A stretch of 64,000 nt of DNA, taken from assembly GCF_003952345.1 (NCBI RefSeq), contig NZ_CP034433.1, forward strand, positions 2,852,001 through 2,916,000, written 5' to 3'. How positions within the stretch are numbered: the stretch's first letter is position 1; every line of letters starts with the position of its first letter. The notes beneath the pieces were generated by a model that worked only from the letters and a program-made list of their open reading frames with translations, did not search any database and was not told the DNA's origin. The position numbers and the translations under genes were made by a program. Below, piece after piece: positions 34,798 through 44,384 of the stretch. The stretch is from Iodobacter ciconiae (GTDB lineage: Bacteria; Pseudomonadota; Gammaproteobacteria; Burkholderiales; Chitinibacteraceae).

Positions 34798-37257
34798 CTA
34801 ATCAGCGAGGGGTTGGGGAATATATTCCTCAATCACCTCTCTGACTCCATCCATTATTGTTTGCTTCACATTTTCATAAACCCAGAAAGGCCTCTTTATG
34901 AAAAACGTTTGCTCATCAATATAATGGGTGGCCCGCCTGAAAGAAGCACTGCCAAAGTGAAGCTCGGCCTCGGAAATATTCGCAAATTCCCGATATTTAA
35001 CGGCTCTGTCTTGGTAAAGATCTGAAGTATTAAACCCCTCTTTAAATCTTCTTATCCATTCGTCTTTTGTCAGAACCAAAGCAGACCTTACACCTCCTTG
35101 TGTCTGCTCAATAAAGTCATACTGACTCCCGGTCAAATCAACAATGTAATCACGGCTATTTTTTGTAATTACACAAAAAAAGTGATTCTCCGGCAAACTA
35201 TCATCAATATGTTCCCAGCAAAGGGTTGCCCCCACGCGTACAGAATATCCCTTCTTCTTTAAAATTGGCGCCATACTTGTGACTGAATTAAAACACTCAT
35301 CAAATGGATCAATAATATAATCTTTTATCTGATACAAAACATCATCAGCCATGATTAATGCTTCCAGATTTTTTATAACAGTGACATCCACAGCAGATGT
35401 TACTGTCTCCGCTATTAATATTTTTTCTATTTTTACCGAAATAGAGGCCAGACTAATTTTTTCTGCGGCCTTCTCAATTATATTTTTAAATCTGGCTTTT
35501 CCAATAGTATTGACAACTTCAGCGCCTAATTTTGCTGCCGCAGCACCGGCCAGAACAATTGAAATTATTTTTAGAGCATCAGTAGCAAAAGCTAATTTAT
35601 CCTCATCACGATCTGCTATTTGAGCCTGAATAATGGAAGGAATTGAAGCCATTGAATCAATAATAAGACCAATAAAACCAAATGGCAATGCAGCAACAGA
35701 CATCGCAGTAAAGATAGCCTTTGTCCATGACATCCAGTACGTTGTACTAATTTCAAGGTCAGATCTTGACAGGTAATCCATATCTTCCAGATTGTTATCA
35801 ACAATATTTTTATATAAATAATCCAAAGTGCAAATTACATCGTCTTCAGTAATTTCAAGCTTTACTTTCTCTAACTCTGAAGAATAAAAACCATTCATTG
35901 TCAAAATATATTTACGACGTCTTTTTGGATATATATTTCTCTGTGAAAATAACACATGCATTTTAATGTAAATTAAAAAATCATTATTAATATCGCCTAG
36001 ATCTGTACCATCATCTTCATTCAAAACCTCATTTGCTTCCTTCCAACTTTCAAACCTGTATTCTTTTCCATCTATTAACGATTTAAATTCCAATCCTTCT
36101 TTAATTTTTCTTACAAGCAGCCCAGTTGTCACACGCCCTTCAAAATGGACTACCTTATATTCATCAAGTTCAGCTAAAATAATTCCGTTTACACGGTCAG
36201 CAATCATTTTCTTGAATCTACTTCGAAACGTATCATTTTTCAGTGTTTCAACAAAATAGCTCTGATACTCTATAGAAATATCCATATTAGATAAAATATT
36301 TAATTCACCAGCATGATAACCTGCTGCCCAAGGTGCAATATCAGACAATGTAACCAGCGAATCTTTTGCAGCCTCGTAACGGTGATAGCCACTCATAAAT
36401 TCTCTTATAGTATATTCTTTAAAAAAATAACGATTTTTATCTGAACTCTTTTTTCTCTCCTCCCAATGATTATCTTTTTTTAATGAATCAGGCAATGCTG
36501 TGTATATAGGGTTTTCAACAACCATTAATACATCAGTATTTTCAAAATAGACCCTCACCCTATCATAAAGGCTGGCATTTTTATTTTCAACCAACTCATA
36601 AAGACGCTTCTCCATAAAACCAATAGGGTGTAGCAAATCGAATAAAGTTTCATCATCTTCATAATTACTTAACAGCTCTTCAAAAACCTCATTTAAATGA
36701 TAGCCAGCAATATATGTTTCCAACCCTAATCTAAAACGGCGATCTGACAACAATACCTCTAGGCGTTTACTAATTGCGATGGCAACACCTGTTAGAATTT
36801 TCCCTCCTGTTTCAAGATCATAAATATCTATATTATATTTATCATTTTTATGGTCAAAAAATGAGATAAATTTTGCAACTTTATTGCAATCATTCAACGC
36901 ATCAATCATTTCAAAATAAATTTTTTCTACTTTATAAACTGACGAATCACCTAATGCTAGAACTATTGACATTAAATCGAAACAGCTAGATAAAATATTT
37001 TTTTGATAACCTATAACCTTTTCTTTAATAAAACGCCTAGGGAATTTACTTAAAATACGTATTAAATAATCAGAGTATGCACTATTACTACATTCTTCTA
37101 TTTTCTTTTCCACTAAATCAGAATAATCATCATTTACTTCTATAAAAATATTTTCAGAGATATCACAAGCCGGTTTTTTTTTAAAATCAATCTTTTCTTC
37201 ATTAGATACAGAAGGAAAAAAATTTGTATTTATATCCTGACTTAAAGTTTTTGGCAT
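34798..37257 (-). CDS. Large AT-rich toxin-like protein with possible papain-type C-terminal domain
   Basis: 819 residues from ATG 37257, which has GGGA upstream; an in-frame ATG at 37320 has no ribosome site. No signal peptide. Residues about 1-500 are helical and charged and match no family by eye. Residues about 510-600 hold two hydrophobic helices (AALPFGFIGLIIDSMASIPS; IISIVLAGAAAAKLGAEV), the layout of membrane-inserting parts of large toxins such as the DUF6543/dermonecrotic type. The C-terminal 165 residues show Cys655 (DECFNSVTSM), His692 (ENHFFCVI) and Asp707 (YIVDLTGSQYD), spaced as in papain/transglutaminase-fold proteases or deamidases. Base use is far more AT-rich than its neighbours, so it was probably acquired. 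No immunity or secretion gene is adjacent. Confidence 0.65.
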   Translation of the reverse strand: MPKTLSQDINTNFFPSVSNEEKIDFKKKPACDISENIFIEVNDDYSDLVEKKIEECSNSAYSDYLIRILSKFPRRFIKEKVIGYQKNILSSCFDLMSIVLALGDSSVYKVEKIYFEMIDALNDCNKVAKFISFFDHKNDKYNIDIYDLETGGKILTGVAIAISKRLEVLLSDRRFRLGLETYIAGYHLNEVFEELLSNYEDDETLFDLLHPIGFMEKRLYELVENKNASLYDRVRVYFENTDVLMVVENPIYTALPDSLKKDNHWEERKKSSDKNRYFFKEYTIREFMSGYHRYEAAKDSLVTLSDIAPWAAGYHAGELNILSNMDISIEYQSYFVETLKNDTFRSRFKKMIADRVNGIILAELDEYKVVHFEGRVTTGLLVRKIKEGLEFKSLIDGKEYRFESWKEANEVLNEDDGTDLGDINNDFLIYIKMHVLFSQRNIYPKRRRKYILTMNGFYSSELEKVKLEITEDDVICTLDYLYKNIVDNNLEDMDYLSRSDLEISTTYWMSWTKAIFTAMSVAALPFGFIGLIIDSMASIPSIIQAQIADRDEDKLAFATDALKIISIVLAGAAAAKLGAEVVNTIGKARFKNIIEKAAEKISLASISVKIEKILIAETVTSAVDVTVIKNLEALIMADDVLYQIKDYIIDPFDECFNSVTSMAPILKKKGYSVRVGATLCWEHIDDSLPENHFFCVITKNSRDYIVDLTGSQYDFIEQTQGGVRSALVLTKDEWIRRFKEGFNTSDLYQDRAVKYREFANISEAELHFGSASFRRATHYIDEQTFFIKRPFWVYENVKQTIMDGVREVIEEYIPQPLAD

Positions 37258-37320
37258 TATTTTATTCCCATAAATAGAGCTAATAATAAAATTTTGCCTG
37301 TGCAATAAGCCAGCGGACAT

Positions 37321-37762
37321 TTAAGTCATATGCATACAGCGAATCCCCTTCAACACAAATACTATTCTCATAAAGGGAAGTTGCTTATTTTTGGCAAAGA
37401 TGTACCCCTATACTACCGCCCAAACAATTCAAAATATGTAAGGTATAAAGCATATGATAATGAAAATTAATCAATAAATCATACGTTAAACTTACTTAAT
37501 GAGTAAATTTAACGCAAAAAAAGAAGAGGTACACACCTACAGATGAGGGCTTCTTATCAGAATGGATATACGAAATACTATTTATCTATTCAGGTTTAAT
37601 GAGTAAATAATATTTGTATAAAGGAAGCGTTAATTGAAGTGACCATTCCCGAGTGCTTTTGGGACGCTGAATTTCCAGCTACACAAGCACAGCAGAACAA
37701 ACTGAATCTTTCTTAACAAAAGTAACTTTTGTTAAGAAAATCCATAGGCAGATCAGTGTTAT
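37321..37762. other. AT-rich gene-free interval
   Basis: About 440 bases upstream of the toxin-like gene and downstream of tlyA. A 13-base direct repeat TTAATGAGTAAAT occurs at 37497 and 37596. It probably holds the toxin-like gene's promoter. No gene is seen. Confidence 0.5.
37709..37739 (-). terminator. AT-rich perfect hairpin after tlyA
   Basis: 14-bp arms TTTCTTAACAAAAG / CTTTTGTTAAGAAA with a 3-base loop, 24 bases past the tlyA stop on the minus strand. The stem is AT-rich, so it is a weak terminator by rule, but its length and position fit. Confidence 0.55.
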
Positions 37763-38506
37763 TTACACGGCAAGAGCATGAATAAAAAACTCACGATTGC
37801 CATCGCCGCCTGTGATGGGGCTGGTGAAGTAATTTTGGACTGTAAATCCAGCCGCAATGGCGGCTGTTTTTATTTTGTCTTCAACTTGAACATAAAGACT
37901 TTCATCTTTAACAATGCCGCCACGGGCAATGCCGGCTTTGCCTACTTCAAACTGAGGCTTCACCAAAAACAGCAGCGTAGCCTGCGGCTGCAGCATGGCG
38001 CGCAGAGCAGGCAAAATAAGGGTAAGCGAGATAAACGACACATCTCCCACAATCAGCTGCAGCGGCCCGTCCTGCACCCCGGCAATCAGCTCTGGCACCA
38101 GATGGCGGGCATTAACACCTTCAAACTGCACCACTCTGGCATCATTAAGCAGCCTTGGGTGAAGCTGGCCGTGGCCTACTTCCACACCAATCACTTTGCG
38201 TGCACCTGCCTGCAACAGGCAATCGGTAAAGCCGCCGGTAGAAATCCCCACATCCAGCACCTGCCAGCCCGCCACATCCAATCCGGCCTGCGCTAATGCC
38301 CCCGCCAGCTTAAACCCGCCACGGGAAACAAAACGATCACTCTCGTCACGAGCCACCGAGAGGGGCTGATCTTTATCCAGCTTAAGGCTAGCCTTGCTTA
38401 GCACCTTGCCAGCGCAGCTCACCCGGCCAGCAGCGATCATGCCTTGCGCAGCAGTGCGGGAAGGGGCCAGCCCCTGCTCTACCAATAGAACATCAACACG
38501 CAACAT
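37763..38506 (-). CDS. tlyA: TlyA-family 2'-O-rRNA methyltransferase (FtsJ-like)
   Basis: 247 residues from ATG 38506, whose A is shared with the stop of the upstream gene (TAATG). An N-terminal S4 RNA-binding domain (RVDVLLVEQGLAPSRTAAQGMIAAGRV) is followed by an FtsJ/RrmJ-type SAM-binding domain (VSRGGFKLAGAL, VLDVGISTGGFTDCLLQAGA, GDVSFISLTLILP, FLVKPQFEVG). Members methylate 16S and 23S rRNA; the old name hemolysin reflects an unproven cytolytic role. Overlapping starts and stops join it to the MliC-like and rluF-type genes. Confidence 0.93.
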   Translation of the reverse strand: MLRVDVLLVEQGLAPSRTAAQGMIAAGRVSCAGKVLSKASLKLDKDQPLSVARDESDRFVSRGGFKLAGALAQAGLDVAGWQVLDVGISTGGFTDCLLQAGARKVIGVEVGHGQLHPRLLNDARVVQFEGVNARHLVPELIAGVQDGPLQLIVGDVSFISLTLILPALRAMLQPQATLLFLVKPQFEVGKAGIARGGIVKDESLYVQVEDKIKTAAIAAGFTVQNYFTSPITGGDGNREFFIHALAV

Positions 38507-38805
38507 TAATGTACCGATTTCTTTTGGCAATCTTTAGCAACAACAACGGCATTACGCTCTAAAAAACTATTACTGCCCTTGGTCCACCACAGCCACTGGC
38601 CATCCCCCCATGCCGCACCACTGGCCGTACGCTGCTCATCCAGATCGTAAATCCGGCCATCAAAACGTAAACGCACCTGCGCCATATCGGCACTTGAGGT
38701 AACGTAAAACGACTTGCCACTTTTGCATTGATAGGGGCCGGTTATTTCATTGGGCGTAGCGTAAGCCATGCCGCTGAGCAAAACAAAGACCAGTGCGCGC
38801 AGCAT
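38506..38805 (-). CDS. MliC-like lysozyme inhibitor
   Basis: 99 residues from ATG 38805 (A shared with the stop of the pseudouridine synthase gene). Signal peptide MLRALVFVLLSGMAYA, then one MliC/PliC-type domain: GPYQCKSGKSFYVTSS, RLRFDGRIYDLDEQRTASGA and WLWWTKGSNSFLERN, with the conserved Ser-Gly of the lysozyme-blocking loop (TASGAAWGDGQ). There is no lipobox, so it is periplasmic. It protects peptidoglycan from C-type lysozyme. Its place between two RNA-modification genes is by operon packing only. Confidence 0.75.
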   Translation of the reverse strand: MLRALVFVLLSGMAYATPNEITGPYQCKSGKSFYVTSSADMAQVRLRFDGRIYDLDEQRTASGAAWGDGQWLWWTKGSNSFLERNAVVVAKDCQKKSVH

Positions 38806-39536
38806 TAGAATTTCTCCGTAGCCGATAAATAGCGCCATTTACCCGGCGGTAAATCACCCAGCAGTACGCGCCCAATACGAATACGCTTTAAGCCAACGAC
38901 TTCCAGACCAACTAATTCGCACATACGGCGAATCTGGCGCTTTTTACCTTCACGTAGAATAAAGCGCAGCTGATTTTCATTTTGCCAGCTGACGCGAGCG
39001 GGTTTCAGCGCTTTCCCATCCAGGCTCAAACCATGATTAAGCTTTTTCATACCATCGCTGCTTAGCTGCCCGGAAACACGCACCAGATATTCTTTTTCAA
39101 CATTCGAGTTTTCGCCAATCAGTGTCTTGGCCACCACGCCGTCCTGTGTCAGTACCAAAAGACCTACCGAATCGATATCCAGACGCCCTGCAGGAGCCAG
39201 ATCACGCATATGCGGCGGTACAAAGCGAATACCGCTGGTATCCCCTTCCCAGTGATTATCCGGCACCACCAGCGCAACAGCGGGGGTATAGCCTTTTTCC
39301 GCCTGCCCGGACACATAGCCCACCGGCTTATTCACAAGAATGGTCACTCGCCCGGCCTGGGTGGCCTTAGCTGCAGGCTCCAGGCTCACCACCTGGCTCG
39401 GCAAAACTTTGCTGCCCAATACATCCACCACCACGCCATCGACCTTTACCCAGCCCTTGGCAATATATTCATCGGCCTCACGGCGCGAGCAAAGGCCCAG
39501 TTCGGCTAAGCGCTTTGATAAGCGTAATTCTTCCAT
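38805..39536 (-). CDS. rluF: RluF-type 23S rRNA pseudouridine synthase
   Basis: 243 residues of the RsuA/RluB/E/F family. S4 domain at the N-terminus (RLSKRLAELGLCSRREADEY), catalytic Asp in AGRLDIDSVGLLVLTQDG, and the C-terminal LREGKKRQIRRMCELVGLEV motif. The variants differ subtly; the C-terminal RIRIGRVLLGDLPPGKWR and total length favour RluF (U2604-type) over RluB or RluE, with moderate certainty. It is the first gene of a three-gene run with 1-base overlaps. Confidence 0.9.
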   Translation of the reverse strand: MEELRLSKRLAELGLCSRREADEYIAKGWVKVDGVVVDVLGSKVLPSQVVSLEPAAKATQAGRVTILVNKPVGYVSGQAEKGYTPAVALVVPDNHWEGDTSGIRFVPPHMRDLAPAGRLDIDSVGLLVLTQDGVVAKTLIGENSNVEKEYLVRVSGQLSSDGMKKLNHGLSLDGKALKPARVSWQNENQLRFILREGKKRQIRRMCELVGLEVVGLKRIRIGRVLLGDLPPGKWRYLSATEKF

Positions 39537-39721
39537 AAACCCTTTATCCTTTCATTCTACTAACCCGCCTGGCTAAAATACCCGGCAGGCAAGCTTTGAC
39601 TTTAATGGCTGCAATGATGAAACAATTCATTGCAGTCAAAGCCAATGAATCACAGTACTCAACGTTAACAGAAGCCATTAAGATACAGAACTGACCATTT
39701 TCGCACGAGAGAGCCCTTCCC

Positions 39722-40096
39722 ATGGAATATCTTGCTGTAAAACATTTGCATATGCTGCTTATTACCCTGTCGCTGGGGCTATTTCTGCTGCGGGGAGGAT
39801 TAATGCTGGCTGAATCGCCACGCTTGCAGCAGCGTTTTTTCCGTATTACACCGCATATCATTGATACAGCACTTTTGATCAGCGGTATCAGCCTGGCAAT
39901 GATATATCCCGGCCCCAAAACATGGCTGGCAGCCAAGATAGCCGGGCTGCTGCTTTATATTATTCTTGGAACGATCGCGCTTAAACGGGGCAGAACCAAA
40001 ACCATCCGCAGCGGCGCCCTGATCGCTTCAGTGCTAGTCTTTGCCTATATGATTGGCGTGGCATTCAGTAAAAGTGCTTTGCTGGGATTAATTTAA
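39722..40096 (+). CDS. SirB2-family membrane protein
   Basis: 124 residues with four membrane segments covering the SirB2 domain: YLAVKHLHMLLITLSLGLFLLRGGLML, RITPHIIDTALLISGISLAM and WLAAKIAGLLLYIILGTIALKRG. Function of SirB2 proteins is not firmly known. It is alone on the plus strand between two minus-strand blocks. 185 bases before it hold no gene. Confidence 0.87.
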   Translation: MEYLAVKHLHMLLITLSLGLFLLRGGLMLAESPRLQQRFFRITPHIIDTALLISGISLAMIYPGPKTWLAAKIAGLLLYIILGTIALKRGRTKTIRSGALIASVLVFAYMIGVAFSKSALLGLI

Positions 40097-40286
40097 TTCA
40101 GGCAATAAATGCCCTTACCAAAGGCTCTTGGTAAATCGCAGCTTAAAAGCCTGGTGTGCTCAATTTGCTTTATACCAGGATCCTAGATTGCAGGAATGAG
40201 TGTGAGATGCCGCGATCAACCCAACCGGTTATCAGAATCAAAGCATGCTGTAACCGCCTGCGCTGCCTCATGCTCCGAGGACAAAA

Positions 40287-40314
40287 AACGGGGCTGCGAT
40301 TTCCGTGCCCCGTT
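40287..40314 (-). terminator. Rho-independent terminator after the mobA-moaC gene
   Basis: 8-bp arms AACGGGGC / GCCCCGTT with a 12-base loop; on the minus strand the stem is followed by a T-run (gccccgttttttg). It ends the molybdenum-cofactor transcript, and is also placed to stop SirB2 read-through. Confidence 0.75.
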
Positions 40315-40366
40315 CTGTCTTTAGCGTTTGCCCCTAAATCATTTTATCCAATGTCATAGGGTGGCA

Positions 40367-41494
40367 TTAAATTATATGGCTGGCCTGCCAATGCCCCGAT
40401 TTGCCACCTTGTTTCTCCAGCAAACGAATCTGCGACATAATCATGCCGCGATCTACAGCCTTGCACATATCGTAAATGGTAAGAAGTGCAATATTGAGTG
40501 CCGTCAGCGCCTCCATTTCTACCCCTGTGCGCCCGACCGTTTCAGCCGTCACCTCGCAGCGAACCAGGCTACCTGCCCGATCAATAATAAAATCAACGCT
40601 CACACTGGTCAGCGGAACCGGATGACAAAGCGGGATTAAATCTGCAGTACGTTTAGACGCCATAATGGCCGCAATTCTGGCCACTCCCAAGACATCGCCT
40701 TTTTTATGACTACCTGTTTCAATTAAGTGCAAGGTGGTAGGCAGCATACGGATTTCACCTACAGCACGGGCTACGCGATGGCTGTCTACCTTGCTGCCCA
40801 CATCCACCATATGTGCTTCGCCATTAGCATTAAAATGTGTCAGGCCCGATGCCGGGGCTTCTTGTGTTTGATCAGTTGCTCGATAAGGCATAGGAATAGT
40901 GTCGACTCCGGACAAACGGGCCGCACACACAGCCAGATCATCTTGGGTATTTAAATTTGGAAAAGCCAGCTCTGGGAAATCAACATACTGCTGCTTCAGA
41001 CTTTCCTGCCAGGCAGATAATTTAAGTTCTTGCCGGGATAATCTATCCATTAAAGAAGCCAAAACCTCATGCCTCAGCATACAGATTGTCGGATGAATTT
41101 GCCCATCCGGGGTGCGGGCAACCACAACCTCTGTTTCACCCTGCTCTAACTGTGCCAGTAGTTTTTCAACCAGATCGGCGGGTAAAAAAGGTACGTCACA
41201 GGGAAGAACCAGCAGGTATTGTGAAGGAGAAGCCAGTAAAGCGGAATGAATGCCAGCTAAAGGGCCGGGGTGACCAGGATAAACATCTCGTAAAACGGGC
41301 GAGCCAAAGCGGGCGTAATCAGGCAAATTGCGATTGGCCGAGATCAGAATATGATCCACAAGCCGGGTCTGCCGGGATAAGGCCTCCAAACTCCATTCAA
41401 CCAGAGGTTTGCCGGAAAGCTCCACCAGGCCTTTATCACGCCCTCCCATGCGACGCCCTTCACCACCTGCCAGAATGACCGCATCCAAAATCAT
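40367..41494 (-). CDS. MobA-MoaC fusion: molybdenum cofactor guanylyltransferase plus cyclic pyranopterin monophosphate synthase
   Basis: 375 residues. Residues 1 to about 195 are MobA, with the GTP-binding [16 protein letters not shown] at the start, LPCDVPFLP, and the C-terminal [10 protein letters not shown]. After a linker of about 25 residues comes a complete MoaC (about 218-375): [46 protein letters not shown] and the active-site [27 protein letters not shown], ending LEKQGGKSG. MoaC acts at the first step of cofactor synthesis and MobA at the last, so the fusion joins non-consecutive steps. Downstream of moaE by one base; last gene of the run, followed by a terminator. Confidence 0.92.
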   Translation of the reverse strand: MILDAVILAGGEGRRMGGRDKGLVELSGKPLVEWSLEALSRQTRLVDHILISANRNLPDYARFGSPVLRDVYPGHPGPLAGIHSALLASPSQYLLVLPCDVPFLPADLVEKLLAQLEQGETEVVVARTPDGQIHPTICMLRHEVLASLMDRLSRQELKLSAWQESLKQQYVDFPELAFPNLNTQDDLAVCAARLSGVDTIPMPYRATDQTQEAPASGLTHFNANGEAHMVDVGSKVDSHRVARAVGEIRMLPTTLHLIETGSHKKGDVLGVARIAAIMASKRTADLIPLCHPVPLTSVSVDFIIDRAGSLVRCEVTAETVGRTGVEMEALTALNIALLTIYDMCKAVDRGMIMSQIRLLEKQGGKSGHWQASHII

Positions 41495-41495
41495 C

Positions 41496-41960
41496 TTAAA
41501 CCACCTTCAAGTACTGCCAGCGATCAAGCGCGCTCTGGTCGCTCTCTCGTGCATCTACCCATTGCAGGCAAGCACCATTTCCTTCTTTTTTCCAGAAAGG
41601 CGCCTGAGTTTTTAGAAAATCCATAATAAAGGCATTTGATTCATAAGCAGCCAGGCGGTGAGCCGAAGCAGTCAGCACCAGCACAATTTGTTCCGCCGCC
41701 TGCAAATCACCCACCCGGTGGATGACAGTCACGGCTTGCAAGGGCCAGTAGCCACATGCTTGATCGACAATACCTGCCAGCGATTTTTCTGTCATACCCG
41801 GATAATGCTCAAGGCTCATCGCAGTAACGCTTTGATCCAGATCCCTCACCCGCCCAACAAAAGCAACAACCGCCCCCACTGCCGCATTGCCATCAAAGCG
41901 GGCATATTCTGCAGCAAAATCAAAATCTGCACTTTGTACCTGGATCCGGATATCGGCCAT
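41496..41960 (-). CDS. moaE: MoaE, molybdopterin synthase catalytic subunit
   Basis: 154 residues. Family blocks include [53 protein letters not shown], and the Lys-rich active site APFWKKEG near the C-terminus. It takes sulfur from the MoaD thiocarboxylate to convert cyclic pyranopterin monophosphate to molybdopterin. The start A is shared with the moaD stop (TAATG). Confidence 0.95.
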   Translation of the reverse strand: MADIRIQVQSADFDFAAEYARFDGNAAVGAVVAFVGRVRDLDQSVTAMSLEHYPGMTEKSLAGIVDQACGYWPLQAVTVIHRVGDLQAAEQIVLVLTASAHRLAAYESNAFIMDFLKTQAPFWKKEGNGACLQWVDARESDQSALDRWQYLKVV

Positions 41961-42205
41961 TATCCCCCCGTCACCGGTGGAAAAATCGCCACTTCGGCCT
42001 CCACAGGAATCTTATCTTCCAGACTCGCCATTTCCTGATTAATCGCGACACGAAACACCTTGCCTGCCGACAGCTCATCAGCCCAAACACCACCACGTGC
42101 TGCTAAAACAGTAATCAACTCGGCAATTGTTGCAGGTGCAGACAGCACTTCCTCACTACAACCAAAAACATCCCGTAACCGGGCAAAATATAAAACACGA
42201 ATCAT
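41960..42205 (-). CDS. moaD: MoaD, molybdopterin synthase sulfur-carrier subunit
   Basis: 81 residues from ATG 42205, giving the standard MoaD start MIRVLYFARLRDVFG; an ATG seven codons earlier is rejected. A ubiquitin-like fold ending in the essential Gly-Gly tail (IFPPVTGG), which is adenylated and thiolated. First gene of the moaD-moaE-mobA-moaC run. 213 bases without a gene separate it from the DUF4197 gene. Confidence 0.93.
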   Translation of the reverse strand: MIRVLYFARLRDVFGCSEEVLSAPATIAELITVLAARGGVWADELSAGKVFRVAINQEMASLEDKIPVEAEVAIFPPVTGG

Positions 42206-42439
42206 TGATTTTTGCCTAAAGAACAAGCACTTTGTTTAAATGGAAATATTTCTAAAAACCGTAGCAGACTAATAATCTGAATTAATCAACAAGCCTCTGA
42301 TTAAACAGTAATCTCCAGGTATTTCTGCCAGATTTCTGTTAGAAATCCAGCATCAATACAGGACACTCGCCTGAGCGGAAATAGCAGAATTTTTAAATAA
42401 ATACCTCAAAAAAACCGTACATTTTTTATGTATTTATCA

Positions 42440-43135
42440 TTAATCACTCAATAAACCAAATGTTTTTTTAGCCAGTTTCCCTACGGCAGCCAAGGGGTCT
42501 TGGCGGATTGCTCGCTCTTCTTCGGCAATCACCAGATAGAGGCCATCCAGTGCTTTACGTGTTACGTATTGCTCTACTGTCGAATCTTCCGCTTTAACCA
42601 TCCCAAAACCAGCGGCTTTACCCGCCAGGCGATTATATTGCTCAGCTAATTGCAACTTTGAAGTAGTTTGCCTCACTACTGGTAAAAATTGCTCTGTAAG
42701 CGGCGCCTGGCTTGCCTGTTTGAAATATTGTGTAGCCGCATCATCACTGCCAAGCAGAATATTCTTTGCGTCCTGCACACTCATTTTCTTAATCGCGTTA
42801 ATCAGCAATTGCTTGGCCCTTGGCACGGCGGCTTCTGCAGCCCGATTCATTGACGTTTGTAATTCATCCAGGGGCTGCCCCATACCCAAAGTACGTAGTA
42901 CGGGTTCAGCCTTTCGCATTGCATCTGGCAGCGGAATCCTTACTTTATCATTGGCAAGAAAACCATCTGTTTTACTCAGCTGCAAGCTTGCGTTGATCAC
43001 GCCCTGCAGCAGCGCTTCTTTTAAACCACCTAAGGCATCACGCTCAGAAAGTAAATCAAACCCGCTTGCAAAAACAGGTAATGCAATAATGCAAAGTAAG
43101 CTAAGCAATAGGCTGCGCCGAATGTTTGCTTTCAT
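42440..43135 (-). CDS. DUF4197 periplasmic protein
   Basis: 231 residues with a signal peptide (about 1-23). The DUF4197 pattern is clear: GLKEALLQGVINASLQLSKTDGFLANDKVRIPLP, then LINAIKKMSVQDAKNILLGSDDAATQYFK and the C-terminal YVTRKALDGLYLVIAEEERAIRQDP. All-helical; function unknown. It lies inside the molybdenum-cofactor cluster but is not known to take part. Confidence 0.87.
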   Translation of the reverse strand: MKANIRRSLLLSLLCIIALPVFASGFDLLSERDALGGLKEALLQGVINASLQLSKTDGFLANDKVRIPLPDAMRKAEPVLRTLGMGQPLDELQTSMNRAAEAAVPRAKQLLINAIKKMSVQDAKNILLGSDDAATQYFKQASQAPLTEQFLPVVRQTTSKLQLAEQYNRLAGKAAGFGMVKAEDSTVEQYVTRKALDGLYLVIAEEERAIRQDPLAAVGKLAKKTFGLLSD

Positions 43136-43202
43136 ATTGTTATTCCATAATTAACTCAAGTCTTACTTAAATCCAATCAATTACAGCATAGCATTAATTA
43201 AC

Positions 43203-44384
43203 TCATTCAATGCATGCTGCATAGGGAATAAAAGTAACCGTATCACCAAGGCTAATTGTTTCACCTATAGCAATATCTACCAGGCCTGTCGCCCAAACCA
43301 GAGAGGTTAATACCCCCGAGCCCTGATGTGGATAAATCTCCACCTGCCCGGCCGAATTTAATCGGCCACGCAAAAACTCACGGCGATGACCTGCTTTTTT
43401 CCATTCAAACGCGGCGCTTAGCTTAAAGCGGGGAGGAGCTGTATTCAGGCTCCCCATGCGGGCTAATAAAAATGGGCGCACCAGTAATAAAAAGGTAACG
43501 AAACTGGAAACAGGATTACCCGGTAAGCCAATAAAATCACACCCGGCAATTTGCCCATATGCAAAAGGCTTTCCCGGTTTAATTGCGATTTTCCATAAAT
43601 TTAAACTGCCCAGCTGCTCTACAGCGGCTTTAACATGATCTTCTTCGCCTACCGACACCCCTCCCGAAGTGATCAGAACATCATGCTCCTGAGCCGCCTG
43701 CCACAAAACATCCTTGGTTAACTTGGCGTCATCAGGAACAATACCCAGGTCAGTGACCGTGTAATCCTCCAATAAAGCCGTAATGGCATAGCGATTAGAG
43801 TTATAAATTTTCCCGGCGGTCAGCGGCTGCCCTGGCTCCACCAGCTCGTCTCCCGTCGAAAGCAAGGCAATCTTTAGCGGCCGCTTTACCAGCAGTTTTT
43901 CCATACCAATGGACGCTGCTAAACCAATTGCGGCGGCACTTAAACGTGTTCCGGCGGGCAAAATCACAGCACCGGCCTGAATATCCTCACCCCGCAGGCG
44001 AATATTGGCACCCGGCTTTACCTTTTGAGTGATATAAACCCGTCCCTCTTCACAGCGACAACTCTCTTGCATCACCACCACATTGGCGCCAGCAGGAATA
44101 GGTGCTCCGGTAAAAATTCTGGCCGCATCCCCAAAGCCAAGCGCCTGCCCTACTTCACCTGCAGCAATCCTCTGCACCAGCGCAAAATGTTCAGGCCAAA
44201 TTTCACCCACATTCAGGGCATAACCATCCATGCCACTGTTATCAAAGGCGGGCACTGCAATCTGTGAAACCACATCTTCAGCCAGAATACGGCCTTTAGC
44301 CTGATTTAAAACCAACGTTTCAACGGCAGGTGAAACACGGGCCTGAGCCAGTAATTGGGATAAAGCATGATCAAAATCCAGCAT
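43203..44384 (-). CDS. moeA: MoeA, molybdopterin molybdenumtransferase
   Basis: 393 residues from ATG 44384 ([13 protein letters not shown]), overlapping the mobB end by 14 bases; longer frames run inside mobB. Typical MoeA motifs: [48 protein letters not shown], the active-site [14 protein letters not shown], and GLPGNPVSS. It inserts molybdate into adenylated molybdopterin. Confidence 0.95.
   Translation of the reverse strand: MLDFDHALSQLLAQARVSPAVETLVLNQAKGRILAEDVVSQIAVPAFDNSGMDGYALNVGEIWPEHFALVQRIAAGEVGQALGFGDAARIFTGAPIPAGANVVVMQESCRCEEGRVYITQKVKPGANIRLRGEDIQAGAVILPAGTRLSAAAIGLAASIGMEKLLVKRPLKIALLSTGDELVEPGQPLTAGKIYNSNRYAITALLEDYTVTDLGIVPDDAKLTKDVLWQAAQEHDVLITSGGVSVGEEDHVKAAVEQLGSLNLWKIAIKPGKPFAYGQIAGCDFIGLPGNPVSSFVTFLLLVRPFLLARMGSLNTAPPRFKLSAAFEWKKAGHRREFLRGRLNSAGQVEIYPHQGSGVLTSLVWATGLVDIAIGETISLGDTVTFIPYAACIE

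Noticed and set aside
37258..37320. Upstream start (ATG 37320) for the toxin-like protein
   Set aside because: No Shine-Dalgarno sequence, whereas ATG 37257 has GGGA at a workable distance.
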